56,815 nucleotides of DNA from Pontibacillus litoralis JSM 072002 (GCF_000775615.1 NZ_AVPG01000021.1:1-56815); one strand, 5' to 3'; positions 1 through 9,248 are shown, numbered from the stretch's first letter. The notes: a model not told the origin generated them from the letters alone. A program made the numbers and translations.

Positions 1-30
1 CAAGTTTCCGCCCATGCAGGGCGCACATCC

Positions 31-64
31 AAAAAACACCTTCAAGATTTTGGAGGTGTTTTTT
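31..64 (+). terminator. Rho-independent terminator of a gene left of the window
   Basis: An 11-bp inverted repeat (AAAAAACACCT and AGGTGTTTTTT) with a 12-nt loop ends in a T run. It lies before the first gene, so it probably ends a transcript that enters from the left edge. Its near symmetry means it could act on either strand. Confidence 0.7.
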
Positions 65-152
65 GGTATTATAATTTTTTATATAGTCGGTTCATAATAT
101 ATAAACAGTAAACAAATACTACAACGTAACAAATGAAAAAAGGGTGAAGGCA

Positions 153-845
153 ATGATTTTAGCAATGGTATTATCCGTATTAGTTTCTTCTGTTCATATC
201 CCTATAGAAAAGGCAGTCACGATTGAGAAAAACACGTTACAACAAAAAGAGGATTGGTATGATATCAAGGTTGAATATCCGATCATGACCTCTAATGAAT
301 ACGGAACTTACGCTTCACAAATGAATACCATGTTTCACAACAAAGCGAAAGAGCACATGGAAGGTAGCATCCAACATGCAGAAGTGTATCGCTATTTAGC
401 TCAAAAACGAGATGCTCCATTACAATACCAATATACATACGACATCACCTACAACGAGAAACCACTCGTAAGCATCCTGTATACACATTATGAATTATCA
501 AGTGGACCGAAAGACTTCTCTTATCATTATGCCAAGACGTTTCATATGCAAGAAGGTAAAGAACTCAAGCTAGATGACTTCTTTGTGCCTTCTTCCACGT
601 TCCGAACGTTTTTAACAAAGTATGTAAAAAGCGAACTTAACAAACAAACAGACACCGTTTACTTTGAACAATTAGAATCTAGGCCTAAATTTTATTTAGA
701 TAAAAATGATCTCGTCTTATTCGCCCTGCCTGGTGATTACGTTCCGCCTGAAGAACATGCCCCGCACATTAGAATTCCATACGAACAGCTCCGGCCATAT
801 TTGAAAGAGCAATACAAGAGCATCTTCCTTTCCTCCATGTACTAA
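153..845 (+). CDS. Exported DUF3298/RsiV-like domain protein
   Basis: A 230-residue protein with a short hydrophobic N-terminus (about residues 1-16) suggesting export or membrane anchoring. The C-terminal half, with LDDFF, YLDKNDLVLFALPGDY and IRIPYEQL, resembles the DUF3298 domain found in RsiV and PdaC-type proteins, usually preceded by a DUF4163-like segment that would match residues about 30-120. Function in this stand-alone form is unknown. The ATG at 153 is preferred because AAGGGTG sits 6 nt upstream. A GTG at 144 in the same frame would add three residues including a lysine, which would help a signal peptide, so the start is not certain. Confidence 0.7.
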   Translation: MILAMVLSVLVSSVHIPIEKAVTIEKNTLQQKEDWYDIKVEYPIMTSNEYGTYASQMNTMFHNKAKEHMEGSIQHAEVYRYLAQKRDAPLQYQYTYDITYNEKPLVSILYTHYELSSGPKDFSYHYAKTFHMQEGKELKLDDFFVPSSTFRTFLTKYVKSELNKQTDTVYFEQLESRPKFYLDKNDLVLFALPGDYVPPEEHAPHIRIPYEQLRPYLKEQYKSIFLSSMY

Positions 846-865
846 CACAACGAAGTCGTAAAAGA

Positions 866-907
866 AGCTGTCTGAACAATGTAAAGCTAGACTACTTCAA
901 GACAGCT
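866..907. terminator. Possible weak bidirectional terminator
   Basis: An 8-bp inverted repeat (AGCTGTCT / AGACAGCT) with a long loop lies between two convergent genes. T-rich tails on both sides are imperfect, so this is only a candidate. Confidence 0.35.
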
Positions 908-915
908 ATCTATTT

Positions 916-2055
916 CTATTCTTTTACATCTATTAAAGCACCTTTATACATGTTCGTTTGTTGCAATGGAGCGTGCATCGTTTTGGTGTGCTTTTTCAAC
1001 TGTTTTTCTTCACCTTTTGCTATAATGGCTAATACAGTACCCTCATTAGATCCTAAGCGCCCTGTACGTCCGGAGCGGTGAACAAATGTCGCTAAGTCAT
1101 CAGGGATATCCATATGAATGACATGGGTAATACCCGAGATATCAAGTCCTCTTCCCGCCACATCAGTCGCTAATAACACATTCACGTGTCCATCACGGAA
1201 ATCGTTTATTGCTTGCGTGCGATCTTGCTTTTTCGTATCACCATGTAAAACCGCTATATTCACCTTTCGATATGCTAACTTTTCCGCTAACACTTGTAGG
1301 TTACCAACATCTCGAACAAATACTAACGCTTTGCCGTTAATGGCGTGCAACACTTTGCGAAGGGTTGCTTCTTTTTCCCGCACTTCACACAGGATGTAAC
1401 GATGCTCTACTTCTGGTTGATTGTCTTCTTCCCTCTTTACTTGAACCATCTGTGGCTCAACCATTAATTCACGGGCTTTCTCCACAACTGAGTCAGATAA
1501 TGTTGCCGAAAATAAAAGTAGTTGACGATCTCGTAACGTGCTTTTTACAATTTGTTCAATCGTTTGTTGGTGCTCAGGAACGAGTAATTGATCCCCTTCG
1601 TCTAAAACGATGGTTTGTATTTCATGCATTTTTAGTTTCTTTTGTTTAATTAACTCCAACAAGCGCCCAGGTGTACCGATTATAATGTGTGGCTTTTTCT
1701 TAAGCTTTTCGATTTGTCGTTTGACATTTGCTCCCCCAATTAAAGTTGTGCTTTTTATCGAGGTTCCTTCTGCCCACTTTTGTACTTCTTGATGAATTTG
1801 CATCGCTAACTCATGAGATGATGCTAGAATGACTGCTTGAGCTTGCTTTTTGTCTACATCAATCTTTTGTAATATTGGCATAAGGTACGCTAACGTTTTG
1901 CCACTTCCTGTCGGTGCTTCTGCCATTACATCATGTCCTGCTATAATATACGGTATTACTTCTCGTTGAATTGCAGTTGGTTCTTTAAACCCGGCCTTGT
2001 CCCAAACGGCTTGGATAAATGATGGGAGGGTATTGTAAAAGGTTTCATGTGACAT
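916..2055 (-). CDS. yfmL: DEAD-box RNA helicase, YfmL-like
   Basis: A 379-residue ATP-dependent RNA helicase with both RecA-like domains and almost no C-terminal extension, the size expected of Bacillus YfmL. Visible motifs are the Q motif around residues 22-31 (GFKEPTAIQ), Walker A APTGSGKT (47-54), GTPGR (127-131), SAT (183-185), ATDVAGRGLD and HRSGRTGR. Motif II is DEGD (152-155) rather than DEAD, and motif Ia reads SSHELA rather than PTRELA, so it is a divergent member. In B. subtilis, YfmL is linked to ribosome biogenesis and cold growth. The orthology call rests on size and divergence, not on an alignment. Confidence 0.8.
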   Translation of the reverse strand: MSHETFYNTLPSFIQAVWDKAGFKEPTAIQREVIPYIIAGHDVMAEAPTGSGKTLAYLMPILQKIDVDKKQAQAVILASSHELAMQIHQEVQKWAEGTSIKSTTLIGGANVKRQIEKLKKKPHIIIGTPGRLLELIKQKKLKMHEIQTIVLDEGDQLLVPEHQQTIEQIVKSTLRDRQLLLFSATLSDSVVEKARELMVEPQMVQVKREEDNQPEVEHRYILCEVREKEATLRKVLHAINGKALVFVRDVGNLQVLAEKLAYRKVNIAVLHGDTKKQDRTQAINDFRDGHVNVLLATDVAGRGLDISGITHVIHMDIPDDLATFVHRSGRTGRLGSNEGTVLAIIAKGEEKQLKKHTKTMHAPLQQTNMYKGALIDVKE

Positions 2056-2119
2056 AGTGAATTATTTCCTTTCTTCCGTTAAATAAATGATGTCCTTAAG
2101 TATACCTTATTTACGGAAC

Positions 2120-2158
2120 AAAAAAAATGCCCTTAACCAAGTGTTTCACTTGATCAAG
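2120..2158 (-). terminator. Terminator of yknWXYZ
   Basis: On the minus strand a 12-bp stem with some G-U pairs (CTTGATCAAGTG / CACTTGGTTAAG) and a 3-nt loop is followed by GGCA and eight Ts. It lies directly after the yknZ stop codon. Confidence 0.8.
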
Positions 2159-2171
2159 AACACTTTCTTAT

Positions 2172-3365
2172 TTATTCATATCGCAAAGATTCGATAGGGT
2201 CTAATTTGGACGCTTTGTTTGCAGGTAATAGTCCGAATATAATACCAATTACCATCGAGAATAGTAATCCGCCTACTACCACTTGCCATGAAATGAGAGA
2301 TGGCCAACCAGCAATAGCTGATACAATAGATGCTATCCCCCAGCCAATGAGAATACCTAATATACCACCTACTAGCGTTAGTGTGATTGACTCAATTAGA
2401 AATTGAATTAATACTTGGTGTCTTGTCGCCCCTAACGCCATTCGAATACCGATTTCTCTCGTTCGTTCTGTAACGGATACGAGCATAATATTCATTACAC
2501 CAATTCCACCAACAAATAACGATATACCAGCAACGCTTCCAATAATTAACGTCATAATCTGTGTAACCTTACCGATTCCCTCTGCCATTTCTTCAATGTT
2601 AAACACTTGGTAGGATTCTTCGGTATTGTGTGCGTTATTCAGTAAAGTTGTTGCTTGTTCACCGGCTGATTCAATATTTTCTGTATCATCAATTTGCAAT
2701 GTAATTTGGGTAATGTCATTTGATCCATAAATCGTTTTCCACGTATTAAATGGAATGAACATTTGTACCGCTCCAAAATCAAACATACTTGAAGGTGGTT
2801 CAAGTACCCCTATTATTTCTACAGGCTGCGCACCAATCCGTACAATTTTACCAAGTGCAGATTCTCCATCTAATAGCTCTTCTTCCATTGACTGACTTAC
2901 GATGGCGACTCTACGCCCGCCGATAAAGTCAGCAGACGACAAGCCTCGACCGTCCTGTACATGTAGCCCATTTACATCGACATATGCTTGATTAATACCA
3001 GAAACAGAAGTATCTAACGTTTGGTCACGATACCTTACAGTAGAGCTTTGCGAGCTAGATGTGACAATATTACTTACCTCAGGTATAGTTTCTAACAAGC
3101 GCAAATCCTCTTGGTTAAACGCCGCTTCATTCCAAATATTTGGGTTGGACTGCATTTCCTCTTCCGACGGTTGATAGAATACCTCCACTGTATTACCAGG
3201 TCCAGCAATTTGCGACTTTAACATCGCTTCCCCGCCTTGCCCAATCGCGACAACAATAATTACAGCTGCAACGCCAATAATAATTCCTAACATCGTAAGG
3301 ATCGATCGCATTTTGTGAGCCATTAAAGAAGAAAGGGCCATTTTTATATTTTCCATAAAGCTCAT
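2172..3365 (-). CDS. yknZ: ABC transporter permease YknZ (MacB/FtsX type)
   Basis: A 397-residue MacB-like permease. A membrane segment near residues 18-42 precedes a large extracytoplasmic MacB_PCD domain (about 45-240). A C-terminal FtsX domain follows with three membrane segments near 275-300, 325-350 and 365-385, including the typical RTREIGIRMALGAT coupling region. It is the last gene of a four-gene operon and overlaps yknY by 4 nt, so translation is coupled. In B. subtilis, YknWXYZ protects against the SdpC toxin. The same role here is inferred from the identical gene order. Confidence 0.92.
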   Translation of the reverse strand: MSFMENIKMALSSLMAHKMRSILTMLGIIIGVAAVIIVVAIGQGGEAMLKSQIAGPGNTVEVFYQPSEEEMQSNPNIWNEAAFNQEDLRLLETIPEVSNIVTSSSQSSTVRYRDQTLDTSVSGINQAYVDVNGLHVQDGRGLSSADFIGGRRVAIVSQSMEEELLDGESALGKIVRIGAQPVEIIGVLEPPSSMFDFGAVQMFIPFNTWKTIYGSNDITQITLQIDDTENIESAGEQATTLLNNAHNTEESYQVFNIEEMAEGIGKVTQIMTLIIGSVAGISLFVGGIGVMNIMLVSVTERTREIGIRMALGATRHQVLIQFLIESITLTLVGGILGILIGWGIASIVSAIAGWPSLISWQVVVGGLLFSMVIGIIFGLLPANKASKLDPIESLRYE

Positions 3366-4048
3366 CGAACAGCCCCCCTCACTTCTTCGTCCACAATTAA
3401 CCCGTCTCGAACGAGTATGGTTTTGCTCGCATATGCCGCTATTTCTGGTTCATGCGTAACTAATATAATGGTCGTTCCCTCTTGATTAAGCATAGAGAAG
3501 ATGTCCATAATAGCATCACTCGTCTTCGTATCTAATGCACCAGTTGGCTCATCAGCTAAAATTAACTGCGGTTGATTCACTAACGACCGTGCGATTGCCA
3601 CGCGTTGCTTCTGTCCTCCTGATAACTCGCTAGGAAGGTGATCAACTCTGTCTTCCAGCTCTACCTTCCGCAACGCTTCAAAAGCCCGTTCTTCTCTTTC
3701 CTTCTTCTTTACACCGGCATAGATCATCGGTAACTCGACATTTTTTTTGGCTGTTAATCGTGGAAGCAATTGAAATTGTTGAAATACAAACCCAATGGAT
3801 TCGTTTCTTACTTTGGCTAAATCCATTTCTTTATATTGAGCAATATCCTGGTTTTCCAAATAATAAGCGCCAGAAGTTGGTTTATCCAGACAACCAATTA
3901 TATTCATTAACGTTGATTTACCAGATCCAGATGGGCCCATAATAGCACTAAAATCACCCTTATGAATTGTTAAGTCAATGCCCTTTAATACATCTAGTTG
4001 TTCAGATCCCGTCATATAACTTTTCTTTATTTGTTCTAGTCGGATCAT
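3362..4048 (-). CDS. yknY: ABC transporter ATPase YknY (MacB/LolD type)
   Basis: A 228-residue nucleotide-binding subunit. Walker A is GPSGSGKST (38-46), followed by the signature LSGGQKQR, Walker B ILADEPT and the H-loop VTHE. It powers the YknX/YknZ complex at the membrane. It overlaps both its upstream partner yknX and its downstream partner yknZ by 4 nt (ATGA-type junctions), which fixes its start and shows tight operon organisation. Confidence 0.93.
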   Translation of the reverse strand: MIRLEQIKKSYMTGSEQLDVLKGIDLTIHKGDFSAIMGPSGSGKSTLMNIIGCLDKPTSGAYYLENQDIAQYKEMDLAKVRNESIGFVFQQFQLLPRLTAKKNVELPMIYAGVKKKEREERAFEALRKVELEDRVDHLPSELSGGQKQRVAIARSLVNQPQLILADEPTGALDTKTSDAIMDIFSMLNQEGTTIILVTHEPEIAAYASKTILVRDGLIVDEEVRGAVR

Positions 4049-5166
4049 TGGATCGTCACTTCCATCCCATCTACCGCATTGTCTGGTAACTGTTCGGCGA
4101 CTTTATCTTCTTTCGTTACTCCTTCTACTACTTCCATTTTGTCGCCTGTTGTTAATCCAACTTCTACTTTCTTTTTCTTCAAGACGTTGTTATCAATAAT
4201 AAACACAAAGTAGTCTTCTCCATCTTGTTGAATGGCGGTAATAGGAAGTGTATTTGTCTTTTTGGCATTTGTTTCAATCTCCATTGTCAATTGAAACCCA
4301 GGCTTTACATTCATTTTTTTGCTCGTTACGTTCACTTCAACAGGATACTGTACCGCTTGACTTTCGTTCCCTAACCCTTCTGCTTGTTGCTTAGGTAGCG
4401 TACCAATGCTCGCCACTTCTCCTTGCCATTTCTTTTCTGGATAAGCATCTGACGTAAGGATAACGCTTTGCCCTTCTTTCACTTCAATCGTGTCATATTC
4501 AGACAAAGTGCCTTCTACAACGAAATCAGACATATCCCCGACATATACAATTGGCTGAGAACTTTCACCGGAAATAAACGACTCTGGTTCATTTCTTTGT
4601 AAAACGGTTCCATTCACATCGCTTGTCACCGTTAACTCATTTGTTCTTTTTTCGAGCATATCTTTTTGCAATAATTGCTGTTCTAACTCGCTATTGGCTG
4701 TGCGCTTCTCTAAATCTAATTGTTCCCGTTGTTCTTCTATTTGCTTTTCTGCTTCTTTTTCCCCTACTTGCTTCTGTAAATCTTTCTTCGTATCCTCAAG
4801 ACGCTCCACCTGCTTATCAATATGATTAATACGGTAATAACTGTTATTGATCGCCGTTTGATTTTGCTGCTTCTCTAAATCTAATTGCTCATTCTCATAC
4901 TCAACGAGAACGTCACCTTTTTTTACTTTATCTCCTTGTTGCACTGGAATAGATTTTACTTCTCCTTGTTCAGGTGAGGGATAGACGACGTGCTTAGACC
5001 CTAGCTTAAGTGTGCCAGGAATAATGATATCAGATGATAACGTTTCTTTTTTTATTTTGGTAACTTTCACGCTTGGAGCTACTGCACTAGCTTGACGATA
5101 AACTCCAATTCCAATTGTTGCAACAATTAGTATCACAACCCCAGCTATAATAAAGCTTTTTTTCAT
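4045..5166 (-). CDS. yknX: Membrane fusion protein YknX (RND/MacA-like)
   Basis: A 373-residue periplasmic-adaptor-like protein. One N-terminal membrane anchor spans about residues 5-25. A biotinyl-lipoyl-like hairpin follows (GDKVKKGDVLVEYENEQLD), then a glutamate/glutamine/lysine-rich coiled coil at about 95-170, then beta-barrel and membrane-proximal domains (EYDTIEVKEGQSV onward). It matches B. subtilis YknX, the adaptor that links the YknYZ transporter to its substrate. The ATG follows the yknW stop codon with no gap. Confidence 0.92.
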   Translation of the reverse strand: MKKSFIIAGVVILIVATIGIGVYRQASAVAPSVKVTKIKKETLSSDIIIPGTLKLGSKHVVYPSPEQGEVKSIPVQQGDKVKKGDVLVEYENEQLDLEKQQNQTAINNSYYRINHIDKQVERLEDTKKDLQKQVGEKEAEKQIEEQREQLDLEKRTANSELEQQLLQKDMLEKRTNELTVTSDVNGTVLQRNEPESFISGESSQPIVYVGDMSDFVVEGTLSEYDTIEVKEGQSVILTSDAYPEKKWQGEVASIGTLPKQQAEGLGNESQAVQYPVEVNVTSKKMNVKPGFQLTMEIETNAKKTNTLPITAIQQDGEDYFVFIIDNNVLKKKKVEVGLTTGDKMEVVEGVTKEDKVAEQLPDNAVDGMEVTIQ

Positions 5167-5847
5167 CTATAATGCCCCCAGTAAATAGCCTAAATTGCCA
5201 ATTAATAACCCAATTACATAAATTACGATTGCCGTTGTATAAGCAACACCTTTCGATAACCCGGCCACTTTATGAAGACCTAAGCCAACTAAAAGCATTT
5301 GCCATATAGCAAATAATTCAATACTGTTTAACAACATATTGTCAGAGTTTAACACACCGGCAAGACTCGTCATTAAGAAAAGGGAATTCCCACCAATCGC
5401 CATAACTATACCGTAGTTTAACAACGCACCAATTGCCCCAATAAAAATAATAAATGTATTCATAGAAAATAGTTGCTTAAAAGTAACAGAAGAACCGGCT
5501 ATTTTTGTTACGATTAAGTGAAGGACTGAATAAATAAATACCATGAGAACAGCTGTAACGATTCCCCAAATAACCATAAAAATTCGGGTGAATAACAGCA
5601 TCCCCTCCCATTCAGCTTCCGAAATCCCTTCTGTACCTTGCGTTCCCATAAGAACTTGAATGTCCATCGATATAGCTGCCATGGACATACTTACCAAAAA
5701 CATAAGACTTACTATAATAAGCGGGACAAGGATACGTGGGTTTTGTTTCATTCGTTCGAATTGCTGTCCTGGATTTAATATCATTCCAAATAAAGACGGC
5801 TTCCTTTCCTTTGTAACATTTGTGTTCGTTTCCACATTCGATTCCAT
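5167..5847 (-). CDS. yknW: Yip1-domain membrane protein YknW
   Basis: A 226-residue integral membrane protein of the Yip1 family. A cytoplasmic N-terminus (about 35 residues) leads into roughly five hydrophobic segments. In B. subtilis, YknW assists assembly of the YknXYZ complex. It is the first gene of the operon. The start ATG at 5847 follows AAGGGG by about 10 nt. A sigma-W-like promoter lies 40-65 nt upstream, consistent with cell-envelope stress control. Confidence 0.9.
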   Translation of the reverse strand: MESNVETNTNVTKERKPSLFGMILNPGQQFERMKQNPRILVPLIIVSLMFLVSMSMAAISMDIQVLMGTQGTEGISEAEWEGMLLFTRIFMVIWGIVTAVLMVFIYSVLHLIVTKIAGSSVTFKQLFSMNTFIIFIGAIGALLNYGIVMAIGGNSLFLMTSLAGVLNSDNMLLNSIELFAIWQMLLVGLGLHKVAGLSKGVAYTTAIVIYVIGLLIGNLGYLLGAL

Positions 5848-5887
5848 TCCATCACTTCCCCTTCTTTTGATTTATTTCCATTACAAA

Positions 5888-5914
5888 TACGAAGCATCTG
5901 TCCAATAGGTTTCA
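5888..5914 (-). promoter_or_regulatory. Sigma-W-like promoter of yknWXYZ
   Basis: On the minus strand TGAAAC (5909-5914) and CGTA (5888-5891) are separated by 17 nt. The known sigma-W consensus is TGAAAC, 16-17 nt, CGTA. The yknWXYZ operon of B. subtilis is a known sigma-W target, so position and motif agree. Transcription would start near 5880. Confidence 0.7.
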
Positions 5915-6025
5915 AGAATATACGAAACATTTTAAAGTTTACCATGAGACGGATAAGGGAATGGAACATATACACCATGCAAATCACTATATTTAATATT
6001 AAATTAAAATTATTTTAATTAAGCA

Positions 6026-6062
6026 TTGATTTTTATTCATTCTCTATTTATAATAATTATTG
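6026..6062 (+). promoter_or_regulatory. katA promoter with PerR box
   Basis: TTGATT (6026-6031), a 17-nt spacer and TATAAT (6049-6054) form a good vegetative promoter. A 7-1-7 inverted repeat over 6048-6062 (TTATAATAATTATTG) matches the PerR box TTATAATNATTATAA at 12 of 14 defined positions and covers the -10 element. Peroxide-sensitive repression by PerR is expected. Confidence 0.78.
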
Positions 6063-6091
6063 TTAGATATTATTTATTATGAGGTGATTCT

Positions 6092-7555
6092 ATGAAACAA
6101 CAAAAACAATACATGACAAACCAAGCTGGCGCACCAGTTGGAGATAATCAAAATTCAATTACTGCAGGATCAAGAGGTCCGACATTAATACAAGATGTTC
6201 ATTTATTAGAAAAGCTGGCCCATTTTAATCGCGAGCGTATTCCAGAACGCGTCGTTCATGCGAAAGGCGCAGGTGCTCATGGCTATTTTGAAGTAACGAA
6301 TGATGTAACAGCATATACGAAAGCAGCATTCTTATCTGAAGTTGGCAAACGCACTCCTATGTTTGCACGCTTCTCAACAGTTGCAGGGGAAAAAGGTTCC
6401 GCTGATTCTGTTCGTGATCCACGTGGCTTCGCCTTAAAATTTTATACAGAAGAAGGAAACTATGATTTAGTAGGAAATAATACACCCGTTTTCTTCGTTC
6501 GTGATGCCATTAAGTTTCCTGATTTCATTCATACGCAAAAACGAAATCCAGCAACAAATTTAAAGGATCCGAATGCAGTATGGGACTTCTTCTCCCTATC
6601 ACCTGAATCATTGCATCAAGTAACCATTTTGCATTCAGACCGCGGCATTCCTGCTACATTCCGTCACATGAACGGCTATGGTAGCCATACATTTAAATGG
6701 ACAAACGCTCAAGGAGAATCGTTCTGGGTAAAATACCATTTTAAAACAGAACAAGGCATTAAGAATATGGATGAAGCAACTGGGCAGAAATTGGCTGGGG
6801 AAAATCCTGATCACGCAACAGAAGATTTATATGTATCTATTGATAATGGCGACTTCCCTACCTGGAAACTATACGTACAAATCATGCCGCTTGAAGACGC
6901 AGATACGTATCGTTTTGACCCATTTGATGTAACGAAAGTATGGTCTCATAAAGACTATCCGTTAGTAGAAGTTGGTCGTATGGTACTTGATCGAAATCCA
7001 GACAACTACTTTGCTGAAGTAGAACAAGCTGCTTTCTCTCCTGGCACTTTAGTACCTGGTATCGACGTTTCACCTGATAAAATGTTACAAGGAAGATTAT
7101 TCGCTTATTCCGATGCCCACCGTTACCGCGTAGGAGCAAATCACGAAATGCTTCCAATCAACAGGCCGCGTGCAGATGTAGAAGTACGAAACTATCAACG
7201 CGACGGTGCAATGCGCTTTGATCAAAATGGTGGCGGTTCGGTAAATTATGAGCCTAATAGCTTTAACGGACCACAAGCAACACCAGAAAATAAACAAGCA
7301 GCTTACCCTGTTTCAGGAATAGCTGACAGTGTAGCGTATGATCACCATGATCACTTCACACAAGCTGGGGACTTGTATCGCCTTATGCCAGAAGATGAAA
7401 AAACAAGATTAATTGACAATATTGTAGGATCTATGAAAGGTGTTGCTAGTGACGAAATTAAGTTACGTCAAATTGAGCACTTCTACAAAGCAGATCCTGA
7501 ATACGGACAACGTGTCGCCGACGGTTTAGGTTTATCTGTACCAGCAAATGCATAA
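6092..7555 (+). CDS. katA: Vegetative heme catalase KatA
   Basis: A 487-residue monofunctional small-subunit catalase that converts hydrogen peroxide to water and oxygen. The distal heme histidine lies in [14 protein letters not shown], the catalytic asparagine in VGNNTPVFF, and the heme-ligating tyrosine in [21 protein letters not shown] and [12 protein letters not shown] are family signatures. Length is typical of clade 3 bacterial catalases. GAGGTGATT lies 3-11 nt before the ATG. A PerR box over its promoter indicates peroxide induction. A strong terminator follows, so it is monocistronic. Confidence 0.97.
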   Translation: MKQQKQYMTNQAGAPVGDNQNSITAGSRGPTLIQDVHLLEKLAHFNRERIPERVVHAKGAGAHGYFEVTNDVTAYTKAAFLSEVGKRTPMFARFSTVAGEKGSADSVRDPRGFALKFYTEEGNYDLVGNNTPVFFVRDAIKFPDFIHTQKRNPATNLKDPNAVWDFFSLSPESLHQVTILHSDRGIPATFRHMNGYGSHTFKWTNAQGESFWVKYHFKTEQGIKNMDEATGQKLAGENPDHATEDLYVSIDNGDFPTWKLYVQIMPLEDADTYRFDPFDVTKVWSHKDYPLVEVGRMVLDRNPDNYFAEVEQAAFSPGTLVPGIDVSPDKMLQGRLFAYSDAHRYRVGANHEMLPINRPRADVEVRNYQRDGAMRFDQNGGGSVNYEPNSFNGPQATPENKQAAYPVSGIADSVAYDHHDHFTQAGDLYRLMPEDEKTRLIDNIVGSMKGVASDEIKLRQIEHFYKADPEYGQRVADGLGLSVPANA

Positions 7556-7573
7556 TTAGCATAAAAAAGCAAG

Positions 7574-7613
7574 AGCCTCATTCTTTTCATAAACGAAGAA
7601 TGAGGCTTTTTTT
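7574..7613 (+). terminator. katA terminator
   Basis: A 12-bp perfect stem (AGCCTCATTCTT / AAGAATGAGGCT) is followed by seven Ts, 18 nt after the katA stop. Confidence 0.9.
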
Positions 7614-7683
7614 GTATGGAACGTAGGATCAATGGTATAATATACATTCCATTATGGACATTACATAGACTGAAGGTGATGAA

Positions 7684-8004
7684 ATGAAAAAAATCGTCCG
7701 TAACAGTTTCATTGGAGTTTTAATAGTCGTGGGACTTATTTTTTATTTCGATGGAAAACACGTTCATACGAAACAACTGCAAGGCGTTGAAATTCAAGAG
7801 AAACACGAAAACCAACATAACGGCAAAGTTCAGTATACGATTGTAGCAGGGAATGAAGAATTAATTGTCGATCATCAAGCAACGTGGGACTTGATTGAAG
7901 AAGGCGAAGTGTACAACATTGAATATGAATACGCAAAAAGTATTGACCCAACTGTTCTTTCTATTGTTGACGAATCACAGTCGTTAAAAGGAAGTGGGCA
8001 TTAA
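7684..8004 (+). CDS. Small membrane-anchored protein of unknown function
   Basis: A 106-residue protein with a basic N-terminus and one membrane segment (about residues 7-23), then an acidic, beta-rich extracytoplasmic domain (LIVDHQATWDLIEEGEVYNIEYEYAKSID). I do not recognise the family. AAGGTGATGAA lies just before the ATG, and a TATAAT sits about 45 nt upstream, so it has its own promoter. A strong terminator follows. Confidence 0.7.
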   Translation: MKKIVRNSFIGVLIVVGLIFYFDGKHVHTKQLQGVEIQEKHENQHNGKVQYTIVAGNEELIVDHQATWDLIEEGEVYNIEYEYAKSIDPTVLSIVDESQSLKGSGH

Positions 8005-8033
8005 ATTTGAGTTTTAGTATGAATGACGAAAAT

Positions 8034-8080
8034 AAAACCGCACGAGATCGGTTCCTATAACCGATGTCATGCGGTTTTTT
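8034..8080. terminator. Bidirectional terminator
   Basis: An outer stem AAAACCGCA / TGCGGTTTT and an inner stem ATCGGTT / AACCGAT form a long hairpin ending in T runs on both strands. It separates two convergent genes. Confidence 0.85.
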
Positions 8081-8104
8081 CATACAAGAGTTTTGCCCCT
8101 TTTT

Positions 8105-8563
8105 TCACGTTTCTTCTACAAAGGACGTCTCATACACTAAAACACCTTTTATTTCACAGACAAATGTAAAGCCAAGAGAACGCCAAAATATTTCCGCCCT
8201 CTTATTTGTCGGTAATATCCCTAAACGTAAAGCACGCATTCCTTTGTCTTGTATCTGTTGACGAAATGTCAAGTAAGCTTGCGTACCAAACATATACCCT
8301 TGATAATCACGATGAATCATTAGTAGCCCGAGCCACGGATAGCCATCATTCGGATTATTGTCCATATAATTTATGATGCCAATGTAAGTGTCATCTAATT
8401 TAACAAACAAACTAGTCGTGTCGTGATGAAGCAACTCTTCTTCTATTTGTTCAGATGTTCGATAGCTCTCTCCATGCTCTACCTCTATATATTCTGGATT
8501 AGAGTTCCATATTTCTTCTGCAATATACAAAGTATCATGCGCTACTCGTTCGAAATGAATCAC
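8105..8563 (-). CDS. GNAT family N-acetyltransferase
   Basis: A 152-residue acetyltransferase-fold protein. The central strand and acetyl-CoA pyrophosphate loop region is LGLLMIHRDYQGYMFGTQAY, a variant of the R/Q-x-x-G-x-G/A motif. The C-terminal ILPTNKRAEIFWRSLGF segment is typical of GNAT motif B. The substrate cannot be deduced. It shares a bidirectional terminator with its convergent neighbour and stands alone. Confidence 0.8.
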   Translation of the reverse strand: MIHFERVAHDTLYIAEEIWNSNPEYIEVEHGESYRTSEQIEEELLHHDTTSLFVKLDDTYIGIINYMDNNPNDGYPWLGLLMIHRDYQGYMFGTQAYLTFRQQIQDKGMRALRLGILPTNKRAEIFWRSLGFTFVCEIKGVLVYETSFVEET

Positions 8564-8583
8564 GGCCTATTCCCCTTTTCATC

Positions 8584-8611
8584 AAAAAAACCCGACATCA
8601 AGCGTCAGGCT
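8584..8611 (-). terminator. Terminator of the Fur-controlled gene
   Basis: On the minus strand GCCTGAC / GTCGGGT, with G-U pairs, forms a hairpin followed by seven Ts. Confidence 0.65.
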
Positions 8612-8694
8612 TTGTTTATCCTTTCTCTAACATGAATATACCGTAATATCGACGGACAATCCATTCTTTTCATCTCATGAAATTTCTATTTATA

Positions 8695-9216
8695 CTAAGA
8701 AGACTTGATGGATATATGTTCTTCATTTGGCCAGAATAAAAGCCTTTGTCCCGTTGATAAAATGATTGCTTCTATAACGTCCGGTACTCTTTGGAACATT
8801 TGCTTCGAGCACTCGACTACTTTACGTTGAAATTGTTGAAGTTGCACACCAGCACATTCCACGAAATACTTCTGCACGCTAAATAATGCATCAGACTGTT
8901 GAATGACGACATGATCTAATATGACTTCTTCTCCAGTATCTTCATCAAATTTATTCCAAAAAGCACAATACCATGCCTCTTTATTCGTAAGTTGTTCGTA
9001 TGTAAGTTGCTGCATTAAATGATCCATAACTTGAGCTAATTTAATATAATAACACCCATGAGAAAATACGTGTTCATTTAGTTGTTCTTGTTTGTTGTTA
9101 ATTATTTCAAGCGTTGCAAGCATACTTCGCTCCGTCTGTGGAAGATAGTACAAATCTTGAATGACATCATCAACGAAACGCTGGAGATCTCGTTTCCAAT
9201 CGAATTGATGCTCCAT
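8695..9216 (-). CDS. Unrecognised 173-residue protein under Fur control
   Basis: A 173-residue, mostly helical, probably soluble protein. I do not recognise the family. It has four cysteines (in HGCYY, WYCAFW, VECAG and VECSK) and many glutamines and acidic residues. The ATG at 9216 is chosen because AAGGAGGGAATGTA precedes it; an upstream in-frame ATG at 9246 has no such site and lies at the expected transcription start. The promoter carries a near-perfect Fur box, so a role in iron acquisition, storage or sparing is inferred. It has its own promoter and terminator and is not part of the upstream ABC operon. Confidence 0.75.
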   Translation of the reverse strand: MEHQFDWKRDLQRFVDDVIQDLYYLPQTERSMLATLEIINNKQEQLNEHVFSHGCYYIKLAQVMDHLMQQLTYEQLTNKEAWYCAFWNKFDEDTGEEVILDHVVIQQSDALFSVQKYFVECAGVQLQQFQRKVVECSKQMFQRVPDVIEAIILSTGQRLLFWPNEEHISIKSS

Positions 9217-9248
9217 TACATTCCCTCCTTGTATGTCTAGATACAACC

